Origin: Clostridia bacterium
GTDB taxonomy: Bacteria > Bacillota > Clostridia > Oscillospirales > CAG-272
Reading direction: 5' to 3'
Assembly: GCA_017461365.1 (NCBI GenBank)
Contig: JAFTYG010000006.1
Location: forward strand, 1 to 64,000
Length of the DNA stretch: 64,000 bases
The notes under the pieces were generated by a model. It was not told where the DNA came from. It did not search any database and saw only the letters and a program-made list of their open reading frames with translations. The stretch's first letter is position 1. Each line of letters opens with the position of its first letter. Of this stretch, positions 17,812 to 26,546 are shown piece by piece. The position numbers and the translations under genes were made by a program.

Positions 17812-17877
17812 AGCGGAAACTTTTGAGTTGTAAGATTGGAAAATTACAACCAGAGCACAATTCGGAGGAACAATGAA

Positions 17878-19497
17878 ATGAAAAGAAAATTTGACACCTT
17901 TGGGGTTATGATAGATATGTCGCGTAACGCCGTTATGAGTATAGACGGACTTAGGCGCTTTTTGCCCTTGCTAAAAAAAATGGGTTACAACTGCGTTATG
18001 CTTTACACCGAGGATACCTACGAGGTCGACGGCGAGCCATATTTCGGTTATATGAGAGGACGCTATACAAAGGCTGAAATGAAGGAGATCGACGCGTATG
18101 CCTCAGAGCTCGGTATGAGTGTTATTCCTTGTATCCAGACCTTGGCGCACCTGAACGCGTTTCTTCGTTGGAACAAGGTACCCGTTGATTGCCACGATAT
18201 AATGCTTACCGACGATGAAAGGACATATGAGCTTATCGATCATATGTTCGCAACTCTGTCGGAGTGCTTTGTTTCCCGCAAGATACATATCGGGATGGAT
18301 GAGGCTCATATGCTCGGACGCGGAAAGCATCTTGACATTTACGGATACGAAAAAACGATCGACGTTATGAAGCGACACCTTTTAAAGGTCTGCGAGATAG
18401 CTCAAAAGTACGGATATGAGCCTATGGTATGGTCGGATATGTATTTCCGTTCGTGGAACAACGGAGTGGCTCGTATTCCGAAGTGCGTGATGCCCAAGGA
18501 GGTAGTGGAGTCTGTTCCGAAGAACGTTATTCCCGTATATTGGGATTACTATCAGACAAGCGAAAAGGCTTACGGCGATATGATAGAGAACCACAAGCAG
18601 CTATCGGATAAGACTTGGTTTGCGGGCGGCTCGTGGTGCTGGAACGGAATGATACCCTTTAACCGCTTTACGGTAAAGGCTATGCTCCCCGCGATAGATG
18701 CCTGCGAAAAGCACAAAATTCGAAACGTGGTCATGACGATGTGGGGGGATGACGGAGCTGAGTGCTCTCATTTTTCACAGCTCCCGTCTCTCTATTACCT
18801 TGCTCAGTACGCAAAGGGTGTGCGTGACGAGGAAAAAATAAAGGCGGGCTTCAAGAGGCTCGTTGGTATCGACTTCGATGAGTTTATGAATATCGACTGT
18901 CCCAACGACGTGATCCCCTATGAGGGCAGACCTCGCAATCCGTCAAAGTACATGCTTTATTCCGATTATTTCAATGATTTTCTTGACTGCGCAGTAAAAG
19001 AGGGTGTAGGAGAAATATATGCGGAATACGCCGAGCAGCTCCATGCTACGGCAAAGAAGAGCCGCAAGTACGGCTACGTATTCGACAGCGCCGCAAAGCT
19101 GTGCGATGCGCTTTCTATCAAATATGAGCTTGGCTTGAAAACTCGCAAGGCATACGAAGCAGGGGACAAGGCAGAGCTCGAGAGACTTGCAAAGGACGAG
19201 TACGTTAAGGTTGAAAAGCTCATAAGGGTATATGCGAGAGCCTTTGAGAAGCAGTGGTTCTATGACAACAAGCCTCACGGCTTTGACGTTCAGGATCACC
19301 GTCTCGGCGCTCTACTTTACCGCACCGAGTCTTGCCGCAGAAGAATTCTTGATTACACAAGCGGCAGGATCGACCGTATCGAGGAGCTTGACGAGCAGCT
19401 TTTGCCTTACCTTGAAAAGGAGCAGAGCGCAAGCCTGAACAAGGCACCTATGTTTGCGACCGTGAACGTGTTGCACCATAATCATTCTACTATCTGA
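17878..19497 (+). CDS. GH20-like beta-N-acetylhexosaminidase family protein
   Basis: From ATG 17878 (CGGAGG site; an earlier ATG stops at once) the product is 539 aa without a signal peptide. The first ~320 residues look like a TIM barrel of the GH20 clan. HIGMDEAHM (137-145) carries the Asp141-Glu142 pair expected of substrate-assisted hexosaminidases; MVWSDMYFR, VYWDYYQ and MTMWGDDGAECS are likely later barrel strands. A helical C-terminal part follows. Its role is probably removal of N-acetylhexosamine from short oligosaccharides in the cytosol, feeding NagB. A paralogue at 20194 lacks the active site. Its last 99 bp plus the terminator arm recur inverted at 1-141. Confidence 0.78.
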   Translation: MKRKFDTFGVMIDMSRNAVMSIDGLRRFLPLLKKMGYNCVMLYTEDTYEVDGEPYFGYMRGRYTKAEMKEIDAYASELGMSVIPCIQTLAHLNAFLRWNKVPVDCHDIMLTDDERTYELIDHMFATLSECFVSRKIHIGMDEAHMLGRGKHLDIYGYEKTIDVMKRHLLKVCEIAQKYGYEPMVWSDMYFRSWNNGVARIPKCVMPKEVVESVPKNVIPVYWDYYQTSEKAYGDMIENHKQLSDKTWFAGGSWCWNGMIPFNRFTVKAMLPAIDACEKHKIRNVVMTMWGDDGAECSHFSQLPSLYYLAQYAKGVRDEEKIKAGFKRLVGIDFDEFMNIDCPNDVIPYEGRPRNPSKYMLYSDYFNDFLDCAVKEGVGEIYAEYAEQLHATAKKSRKYGYVFDSAAKLCDALSIKYELGLKTRKAYEAGDKAELERLAKDEYVKVEKLIRVYARAFEKQWFYDNKPHGFDVQDHRLGALLYRTESCRRRILDYTSGRIDRIEELDEQLLPYLEKEQSASLNKAPMFATVNVLHHNHSTI

Positions 19498-19537
19498 TAA
19501 AATTTATCTTAAATACAGAACATCCCGAGACCTACGG
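19397..19537. repeat. 141-bp exact inverted repeat, copy 2
   Basis: Exact reverse complement of 1-141. It covers the last 33 codons of the GH20-like gene and the first terminator arm. This copy is in its natural context; copy 1 is not. Confidence 0.95.
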
Positions 19538-19564
19538 CAACGCCGTAGGTCTCGGGATGTTTTT
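19521..19564 (+). terminator. Intrinsic terminator of the GH20-like gene
   Basis: A perfect 17-bp stem (CATCCCGAGACCTACGG with CCGTAGGTCTCGGGATG), a 5-nt loop CAACG and a TTTTT tail lie 23 bp after the stop codon. Confidence 0.95.
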
Positions 19565-19691
19565 ATTGTGTTATATTTACGTTATATTGCGGTGTCAATT
19601 GTTTTTTGCGAGTCTTTGCTTCAGCTCTTTTTCATATTCAGCCATTGTTATGCTTGTGCCATTCAGTCATATCCATATGAGAAATTTCGTA

Positions 19692-20176
19692 ATGGCGGAA
19701 TATCCTGAGATAGCTGAGGCGCGCAAGGAGCTACTTGCGAAGGCGAAGGAGGCGTGGCGCTTTCTTGACGAGGGGGATATAGAGAATTTCAACTATATGA
19801 ATTATCGCACTGTGATGAAATATATACCCGAGCTTACGACCGACGTTGCTGATTTTGCCGTCAAGACCGTGGTTGAAAACTTTAAGAGTCTGCTTGCTAA
19901 CGAGGATTTCAGGAGACTTTGTAAGACCGTACCGACCTCTATTGCCCATCCGTTCAACTATTGTGGATTTGGCGAGGAGGAAAAAAGCCGTTTCCTTACT
20001 CTTGTTGATGACGGGATACTGAGAGAGTGCTTTGCCGAGTTGAACAAGCTCGGCGCTTACATAGAAATAAACGTTTCGGCGGTTCTTGCGGCGGGCGCGG
20101 AGATGAGATAGCATCGCTTTTAGGATTGACGGGAAATGATATTGCCGAATTTGTGCGCGATGCGGTAGGGCAATAG
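19692..20176 (+). pseudogene. PHP-type phosphoesterase remnant
   Basis: The frame from ATG 19692 encodes PHP-like features: SIAHPFNYCG, DDGILRECFAEL and GAYIEINVSAV. It lacks the N-terminal HxH metal motif and stops at 20111. A C-terminal tail (LLGLTGNDIAEFVRDAV) follows in another position up to 20176, so the piece with the remaining metal ligands is deleted. It lies between the two GH20-like genes and has probably been lost together with parts of the second one. Confidence 0.5.
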
Positions 20177-20193
20177 AGCAGAAAGGAAGAAAA

Positions 20194-20883
20194 ATGAAAA
20201 CAAATTTTGATACTCTCGGAGTTATGATAGATATGTCGAGAAATGCGGTGATGAGCCTTGACGGTCTCGGACGCTTTCTCCCTTTGTTGAAAAAAATGGG
20301 CTACAACTGTGTTATGCTTTACACAGAGGATACCTATGAGGTCATGCTCTGGTCGGATATGTTCTTCCGTTCGTGGAATGACGGTAAATATTTTATTCCC
20401 AAGACCGATATACCCCGAGAGATCACAGAAGCTATTCCGAGCTCTGCCATTCCCGTTTATTGGGATTATTATCAGATCGAGGAGCGGTCGTACAGCGATA
20501 TGATAGAAAACCACAAGCAGCTTTCGGATAAGCTCTGGTATGCGGGCGGCGCGGAGTGCTCGCACTTTTCTCAGCTTCCGTCCTTGTTTTATCTTGCGGA
20601 ATATGCTCGCGGAAATCGGGATGAGGCAAAGATCAAGGCGCGGTTTGAAAAATTTGCGGGTATCGGCTTTGACGTGCAGGACCGTCGGCTTGGCGGACTT
20701 ATCCATCGCACGCGCGCCTGCCGTCGCCGTCTGTCGGCTTATGCTAACGGAGAGATCGACCGCATAGAGGAGCTTGAGTGCGAGCTTCTTCCGTACCGCA
20801 AAAAGGAGGAGAGCATAAATCTTAACAAGGCGTTTCTATATACCTCGGTAAATTCTATTTCATCGGATTCGATACCCGTGTAA
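20194..20883 (+). CDS. Shrunken GH20-like paralogue with three in-frame deletions
   Basis: The 229-aa product aligns along its whole length with the 539-aa protein at 17878 but lacks three internal blocks. One runs from after EDTYEV to before LWSDMFFRSW, removing the HIGMDEA active site. A second runs from after YAGG to before AECSHFSQL. The third runs from after AGI to before GFDVQDRR. All junctions keep the frame and lie at short identities such as GAGG and GGCTTTGACGT. The ribosome site (AAAGGAAG) and C-terminus are intact. It cannot be a glycosidase. Either a dead gene whose deletions happen to be in frame, or a retained binding or scaffolding form. Confidence 0.6.
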   Translation: MKTNFDTLGVMIDMSRNAVMSLDGLGRFLPLLKKMGYNCVMLYTEDTYEVMLWSDMFFRSWNDGKYFIPKTDIPREITEAIPSSAIPVYWDYYQIEERSYSDMIENHKQLSDKLWYAGGAECSHFSQLPSLFYLAEYARGNRDEAKIKARFEKFAGIGFDVQDRRLGGLIHRTRACRRRLSAYANGEIDRIEELECELLPYRKKEESINLNKAFLYTSVNSISSDSIPV

Positions 20884-20905
20884 TCTCGGATATATATAAA
20901 AATAT

Positions 20906-20948
20906 AGAGCACTGTCTTACGCATATGCGTAAGACAGCGCTCTTTTTT
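20906..20948. terminator. Intrinsic terminator, probably bidirectional
   Basis: AGAGCACTGTCTTACGCAT pairs with ATGCGTAAGACAGCGCTCT (one mismatch) with almost no loop, followed by TTTTTT on the plus strand. It separates the plus-strand GH20 paralogue from the convergent end of locus B. Confidence 0.85.
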
Positions 20949-20965
20949 AGCTTTCTCGATCGATC

Positions 20966-21115
20966 TTAGCCGATATTGCTGAAGTCAAGATCGTCGCCCA
21001 AGTAGTCGGAGGACTCCTTAAAGCCCATAAACGCGAGGGGAGTTATTGATGCCGTGATGATGTCCGAGGACTCGAAGCCCTGAAGATCAATGGCGGGAGT
21101 TATGTATTTTTTCAT
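20966..21115 (-). CDS. Small MxxYxxP-type peptide (49 aa), locus B
   Basis: The 49-aa product begins MKKYITPAIDLQGF, then SSDIITASITP, and ends DDLDFSNIG. A strong GAGGAGGT site overlaps the end of the preceding GLUG gene, 14 bp away, so translation is probably coupled. It belongs to the same short family as the ORFs at 8205, 50318 and 52685: Y4, P7, D10, the DII(T) step and Ser at ~23 line up. It is the last gene of the eight-gene minus-strand cluster. No function can be assigned. Confidence 0.75.
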   Translation of the reverse strand: MKKYITPAIDLQGFESSDIITASITPLAFMGFKESSDYLGDDLDFSNIG

Positions 21116-21129
21116 AAGTTTTTACCTCC

Positions 21130-23145
21130 TCAGTTGCTTGCCGCTACTGTTGCGGGAAGAGAAATGGTATAGGTATCGCCGTAATAGGTGTTATCGTCCT
21201 TATCTGTTGCAAAGGTGCGAATTGTAAGTTCAACGTCCTCTGTTGCGGAGATATTGTTTATTCTGAGAGCGTAGATATACTTGCCTCCGAGCTCTTCGGC
21301 TGTATATGTGATCTGCTCTCCACTTCCCGTTGCCATAACGGACGTATATACGTACTCAACGTATCCGGGTGTGTAGTTTTCGCCGCCGTCCTTGGATACC
21401 TCTATTCCGAGGAACTTATATTCGCAGGGATTTGCAAGCTTTACGTCGTTGATCGTTGCGATCAGACGGACGTTGTACTTGTTGGTAGCAGTATCAACTG
21501 CGCTGAGCTGATAGCCCTCGAATTCGGGAGTAGCAAGAACAAGATTGTCGCCGTCGCTGTTAGAAGCCCATCTGCCTGCGATGTCTGTGAACTTGTAGGT
21601 AACGTCGCCGTCTGTGTAGCCTGTATCGCTGTTAACTATTGTGAGAAGCTCTGCAAGTGTCTTGTCGCCGATGCTGTAGAGAGCGTCTGTGGTAACGGTT
21701 GCGCCGCTTGTGGCAACAGTTACGTTAGACAGATTCAATACGTTCTTAACGGTAGCGCCGCTAATTACTTCATTTGCTACATATGCCGATACTGCGGTAG
21801 AGGTATGAGTGGATATAGAAATATCACCGACAATACAGTTGATAACAGTACCGCCGTTGAGCTTACCTGTAATTCCGCCCGAACCGACATCACCCTTGAC
21901 ATCACCAAGGCTTGCGCAGCTCTTTATGACGGAAAGAGAATTGGTTACGTTTCCAAGTCCTACCACGCCGCCTGCGGATCGACCGCCGATATTACCGTAG
22001 TTTATGCAACCGTCGATCGTGATAGCATTATTAGCCGTAACATTGTCATATCCGAGAATACCGCCGCCACGGTTGGATTTGTTGCCTTCCTTTATCGCGC
22101 CGTAGTTTACGCAATCTTCAATGGTAAGGTTGTTTGCATTTCCCTCAGCCACGCCGAGTATACCGCCGCCAAAGCCATTTGTATTTACAGCACCGTAGTT
22201 TACACAGCCCGAGATTGTCTTTGTAAATGCTGTGTTTGCGGAGGGATTATATATTCCAACTATTCCGCCTGCACGTATTGCGTCTGAAACATTACCCTTA
22301 TTTACGCAGTCAATAATGTCTATATTCCAAAGTCTTGTACTTGAGAATCCAATTATACCGCCTGCGGAAGAATTGCCGGCATTCGAAGTCTTGATGTCTC
22401 CGTTGTTGCTACATTTTTCTATTCTGACATAATCGGCATAATCATCGGTCGTTGATGCGCCGTTATGATTAAATCCGATAAAGCCTCCTGCTGCTCCGCC
22501 TGCCGTAGCGCTTGTAACGCTTGCATTGTTAACACTGTTTTGGATATCTACAACGCTGCACTGCGCGTATGCTATATATCCACCCGCAAAGCTTGAAGTT
22601 GTGGAAATAGTTCCGTTTACGCTGCAATTATTGGCGATGAATCGTCCGTTCTCTTTTGTCGAGCCGACCATTCCGGCAATTGTACCTGTGTGGGTCGAAT
22701 TAACATACACGTCAACGTTTTCAAATATCGTGGTCGTAACAGCGACTTTATCATTACCTACAGTACCTACGAACAAGCCGCTGTCGCCGTTACCTGTCTG
22801 TGTGACGGGTGCAGACTCAGTACCGAAGGTGATGTTCTTGACAGTAAGTGTCTTACCTACTGCAAGTGTGAACAGACCGCTTGTGTTGACAGTAAGATTT
22901 GTTACGGTCTTACCGTTACCGTCGATGACGGTGTCATCTGTGATAGCGATAGGAGTAGTTATTGTTGTTCCTTCCGCCTCGCCTGCGTAAGTATCCGCAA
23001 GCTTGTAGTTTCCTGCGCCTGTGATCTCGGTAATGCTGTTGATAACGGTGTATTCAACATTTTCCGCAAACGCGGGGAGCGCTGCCATAGGTACCAAGCC
23101 GATAACTATGACAAGTGAGAGAATTAGGGATAACGCTTTTTTCAT
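21130..23145 (-). CDS. Secreted GLUG-repeat beta-helix protein with RLIG/ELGG module
   Basis: The 671-aa protein has a signal peptide ending PAFAE and no lipobox or anchor. Residues ~90-500 are a run of GLUG-type repeats of ~25-35 residues, such as GGIIGFSS, GGIVGIYN and GGGILGYDN, each with a CVN(Y/K)G turn. They predict a right-handed beta-helix. Residues ~548-668 carry the module seen in the 8361 protein (NVRLIATIND, FLGIEV, YTAEELGGKYIYALRI). GLUG proteins are typically cell-surface or matrix adhesins. It lies between a larger GLUG-SGNH gene and the small peptide gene. Confidence 0.8.
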   Translation of the reverse strand: MKKALSLILSLVIVIGLVPMAALPAFAENVEYTVINSITEITGAGNYKLADTYAGEAEGTTITTPIAITDDTVIDGNGKTVTNLTVNTSGLFTLAVGKTLTVKNITFGTESAPVTQTGNGDSGLFVGTVGNDKVAVTTTIFENVDVYVNSTHTGTIAGMVGSTKENGRFIANNCSVNGTISTTSSFAGGYIAYAQCSVVDIQNSVNNASVTSATAGGAAGGFIGFNHNGASTTDDYADYVRIEKCSNNGDIKTSNAGNSSAGGIIGFSSTRLWNIDIIDCVNKGNVSDAIRAGGIVGIYNPSANTAFTKTISGCVNYGAVNTNGFGGGILGVAEGNANNLTIEDCVNYGAIKEGNKSNRGGGILGYDNVTANNAITIDGCINYGNIGGRSAGGVVGLGNVTNSLSVIKSCASLGDVKGDVGSGGITGKLNGGTVINCIVGDISISTHTSTAVSAYVANEVISGATVKNVLNLSNVTVATSGATVTTDALYSIGDKTLAELLTIVNSDTGYTDGDVTYKFTDIAGRWASNSDGDNLVLATPEFEGYQLSAVDTATNKYNVRLIATINDVKLANPCEYKFLGIEVSKDGGENYTPGYVEYVYTSVMATGSGEQITYTAEELGGKYIYALRINNISATEDVELTIRTFATDKDDNTYYGDTYTISLPATVAASN

Positions 23146-23211
23146 TTGTTTTTCCTCCTAACAAATTTTTTATTAAATGAGCTTTTAGCTTCATTTTTAC
23201 GTTTGAACCTT

Positions 23212-26200
23212 TCAGCTCGGCAGGACGGTGATGATAGGTCCGAAATCGGAGCCGTCCTCATCGTCGACTATCGGGATGTCGCTTTCTATCTTGGGTATAT
23301 CGATAAGCTCTGCGGATATAAACGCCTCTGCGAGAGCCGTACAGCCCTCTGCGTTCGGATGGTAGTCATTGCTTGACGCGGGGTATTTAGAGAGAGATTC
23401 GTTGCCCTCGGTGCCCCATACTGCAACGGTATCAAAGAAGCCGTAGCCTCGCTCGGTTGCGAGCGCTTCAAGTCGCTGTCCTACCTCAAGGCAAGCCGCG
23501 CTTCTGTCGGTGCTCCAATATCTGAAGGGAGGTGTGGACATAAGAATTACCTTACATCCCGCTTCCTCAAGCGCTGCGGCTATCTGACGTATATCCTCAT
23601 ATACCTCGTCTGCCGTTCGGGAATTTTTGCTTCCCGCGCCCTCGTATATTCCGCTGTTAATATCGTTTACGCCGAGACAGATAACGACTACGTCGTTTTG
23701 CTTAGCCTTTTCGAGCCAAGCGTTGCTCTTAAGCAGGTCATTTGCTCTCGCGTAGCCGAGACCGAGGTTCCAGGAGCTTATATCCTTGCCGAGAGCCTCA
23801 GCAATTTGAGCCGCATAGAACTTGTAGTTTGCCGTTCCTGCGCCCTGTCCCATAGTTATCGAGTCACCGAGAAAGGCAACACGAGTTTCGTTTCCTCTGT
23901 TTGCGCCGATAAAGTCGGGCAGAGGAACATTCGAGCTTGTTTTGTAGGTGTTGCTCTCGCTGTCATAGACTGCGCCGTAGTAGGTGTTGCATATATTCGT
24001 TGAGGGAATGAGCGTGTAGCTGACCTCCCACTCGAATATGAGCTGCTGACCTGCGGGAACATTGAGTGTTACGGCATCGCTCCAATAGGTCTCGTTCTTC
24101 TTTACATACTTTTCGTTTGAGCCCTCAAAGGTAAGCTGGACAGCGTTTGACATATCGTCCGTAACGCTTGTTCCCGTTCCTATCTTTGCGTATGTGACTT
24201 TATAGGGCTGAGTATCCATATCGGGATAGCACAGAGGGTTATCAACGCCGCCCCACGTGCTGTCGATATTGTTCGAGAAGAAGAGTCTGTATTTAAAGCT
24301 TCCGTACTCCTGCACCTTGAGTATCGCGCGGTAACGGGCTGTTGTCGTGCTCTCGCTTGTCAGCACACCGTTGTTTCCCGTAGCGGCGATAGTGTTTGAC
24401 TGATAGGTCTTGAAGAGCTTTTCGTCTTCCGTGTCTATGACGGGACCGGCGGGCTCGTCATCGGGCTCTTCGGTATCTTCCTCGACCTCTATCTTGTCAG
24501 CCACAGCGCTTGTAAGCTCGCCGTCCGTAACGGTCAAGGTATAGCCGATGCCCGTATATTCTGTGTCATCTGTTCTTACGGAGAAGGGAACTACCCTTAT
24601 TGTGTGAGCCCCATCCTTCGAGACACCCTCAAGGGCGATAGCATAGATATGCGCGCTGCCGAGCTCGGTAGCCGTCAGCTCCTCTTTAGTGCCGTCGCTG
24701 TTCTTACCGATAAGAGACGACAGTACCGTATTGCTTCTGAGGCTTTCCTTTTCCTCGCCGTCGACGGTGATCTTAAATCCGACCTCCTTATAGTTAAGGG
24801 AGTGGACGGTTCCAATAAAGCGGATCGAAAGAGTGCCGTCGGTGTTCGTCTTTATCTGCGCGCCCTCGACCGTCGGGGGGATGAGCGCTACTATTCTGTT
24901 CTTTGAAGCGTTGAGTGTGTACGTGCCGACCTTGTAGCCCTTTGTGAAGTCCTTAAGGATCTCAAGCGCCTCGGCAGCAGTTTTCTGCGTCGCCTCTGTG
25001 CTGTTGAGATCTGCGTTGAGAACATAAACGTTGCCCTCAGCCGTTACATCGGCGTAGGGTGCCGTTTCGTCCTCAGACTTTGCTGTGAACTTTGCGAAGG
25101 CATCAGCCGCCTTGTTTGAGGTCGTGAGAGAGCCGCAGCTTACGCAATCCTTGATAATGAGCGTGGCAAGGTGTGACCAGCCTGTGACCGCGCCCGTGTT
25201 CCACTTTGCGTATACGTCACCGAGGTTTACAAGGCGTGTAGCGCTTATGATAAGCTCGCTGTTGTCCACCTTTGCTCCGTTCGTGAAGTTTTCGGCAATT
25301 CCGACGCCTGCCGACGCGGCTGACGTACTGGTTATCTTACCTGCGTTGAGAAAGTCGGTTATCTTAATACTTCCCGCGGTAGCTGTTACCTTGCCGACAA
25401 CGCCGCCTGCCATACCGTTAGATGCTTTGATCGCACCGTAGTTTACGCATTCGGTAACGGTGATATAGACCGTTGCCGCCGCTGCCTTTCCGAGGATGGC
25501 GCTCGCGTCTCCGTCACCGCTTGTAGAGTTTACGTCGGCGTTATTTGTGAAGCGCTTTGCCGTGAGCTGTCCGAGCGTCATAAGACCTACGGCTCCGCCG
25601 ATGCTCTTAGTGCCCGTGATCTTACCGTTGTTTACCGAGTCGGTGATAATGAGATGCTCGTTCTTGTTTATCTCTCCGACAAAGCCTCCTGTGGCTCTCT
25701 CGGCTGTTACATCGCCGTTGTTGGTGCATCCGATGATGTTGACGGTCTTTTGCGCGCTCTCTATGCGTCCGATAAAGCCGCCGAAGAAGCCCGAGCCGTC
25801 AGCCGTGATATTTACGTTGTTTGTGCTGTTTGTGATAGTGACCTTACTGTTCTTGGTCGTTCCGACAAATGCTCCGAAGAAGCCGTGACCGCTGAGCGTG
25901 CCGTTTGCCGTGCATCCCTCGATATTGAGAGTGCCCCAGTTTCTTCCGACGAATACGGCGTGCTCCTGCCATGCCCCTCCCTTACAAGCTCCGTTTACGT
26001 AAGCCGTAAGACCGCTGAGGGTGAGGACGGTTGCGCTGTCGGTGGCGCGGATAAGCGCAAAGCCGACAAAGTTGTCATATTTTCCGCCGTCGTGGGTGTA
26101 AGCTATCGGGGCGCTCTTCGAGCCGAAGGTGACGTCCTTTAAGGTCACGTTCGCCGTTGAATTACCCGTCTGCGCATTGAAGAGCGCGGTCTGCTTTCCG

Positions 26201-26529
26201 CCGACGAGCGAAAAGCCCGTGACGCTGTGTCCCTGACCGTCAAATATTACGCCCTTTGCAAACGTTATGTACGCCGATCCGTCAAGCTCCTTGCCGCCGA
26301 GGTCGATGTCCTCCATCAGCTTATAGGTCGTATTTTCCGCAAGTGTAGTGCCTATAAGCGAGGCGAAGGTTGTCTTTGACTCATCGTCGGAGTTGTCGTT
26401 GTAGATCTCTACGATGGGACCTTCCGTCACTGTGGACAGGTCGTCCTCCGCCGCGGACGTAATTGCCATGGCGGGAATTAGCGTCGCTACCATAAGAAGA
26501 GATAATAAGAGTGCTGTTATTCTTTTCAT
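23212..26529 (-). CDS. Secreted GLUG beta-helix protein fused to an SGNH hydrolase
   Basis: The 1105-aa protein has a signal peptide (cut near ITSAAED). It then has GLUG-type repeats (~60-480), an RLIG/ELGG module (~565-670: IRFIGTV, ATELGSAHIYA), an acidic linker (~700), a beta-sandwich-like part and a C-terminal SGNH hydrolase (~885-1090). The hydrolase shows FLGDSITMGQGAG (catalytic Ser), LGVNDINSG (Asn) and NDYHPNAEG (Asp-His). SGNH enzymes de-esterify glycans or lipids. The repeats probably place the esterase on a surface polymer. This combination is uncommon. The adjoining phosphodiesterase-fold lipoprotein may act on the same substrate. Confidence 0.82.
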   Translation of the reverse strand: MKRITALLLSLLMVATLIPAMAITSAAEDDLSTVTEGPIVEIYNDNSDDESKTTFASLIGTTLAENTTYKLMEDIDLGGKELDGSAYITFAKGVIFDGQGHSVTGFSLVGGKQTALFNAQTGNSTANVTLKDVTFGSKSAPIAYTHDGGKYDNFVGFALIRATDSATVLTLSGLTAYVNGACKGGAWQEHAVFVGRNWGTLNIEGCTANGTLSGHGFFGAFVGTTKNSKVTITNSTNNVNITADGSGFFGGFIGRIESAQKTVNIIGCTNNGDVTAERATGGFVGEINKNEHLIITDSVNNGKITGTKSIGGAVGLMTLGQLTAKRFTNNADVNSTSGDGDASAILGKAAAATVYITVTECVNYGAIKASNGMAGGVVGKVTATAGSIKITDFLNAGKITSTSAASAGVGIAENFTNGAKVDNSELIISATRLVNLGDVYAKWNTGAVTGWSHLATLIIKDCVSCGSLTTSNKAADAFAKFTAKSEDETAPYADVTAEGNVYVLNADLNSTEATQKTAAEALEILKDFTKGYKVGTYTLNASKNRIVALIPPTVEGAQIKTNTDGTLSIRFIGTVHSLNYKEVGFKITVDGEEKESLRSNTVLSSLIGKNSDGTKEELTATELGSAHIYAIALEGVSKDGAHTIRVVPFSVRTDDTEYTGIGYTLTVTDGELTSAVADKIEVEEDTEEPDDEPAGPVIDTEDEKLFKTYQSNTIAATGNNGVLTSESTTTARYRAILKVQEYGSFKYRLFFSNNIDSTWGGVDNPLCYPDMDTQPYKVTYAKIGTGTSVTDDMSNAVQLTFEGSNEKYVKKNETYWSDAVTLNVPAGQQLIFEWEVSYTLIPSTNICNTYYGAVYDSESNTYKTSSNVPLPDFIGANRGNETRVAFLGDSITMGQGAGTANYKFYAAQIAEALGKDISSWNLGLGYARANDLLKSNAWLEKAKQNDVVVICLGVNDINSGIYEGAGSKNSRTADEVYEDIRQIAAALEEAGCKVILMSTPPFRYWSTDRSAACLEVGQRLEALATERGYGFFDTVAVWGTEGNESLSKYPASSNDYHPNAEGCTALAEAFISAELIDIPKIESDIPIVDDEDGSDFGPIITVLPS

Positions 26530-26546
26530 ATTCTGTCCTCCTTCTT

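Noticed and set aside
21805..26142. Long plus-strand ORFs opposite the GLUG genes, and similar ones on the minus strand at 45136-47567
   Set aside because: They are antisense shadows of repeat-rich genes with clear signal peptides and domains on the other strand.
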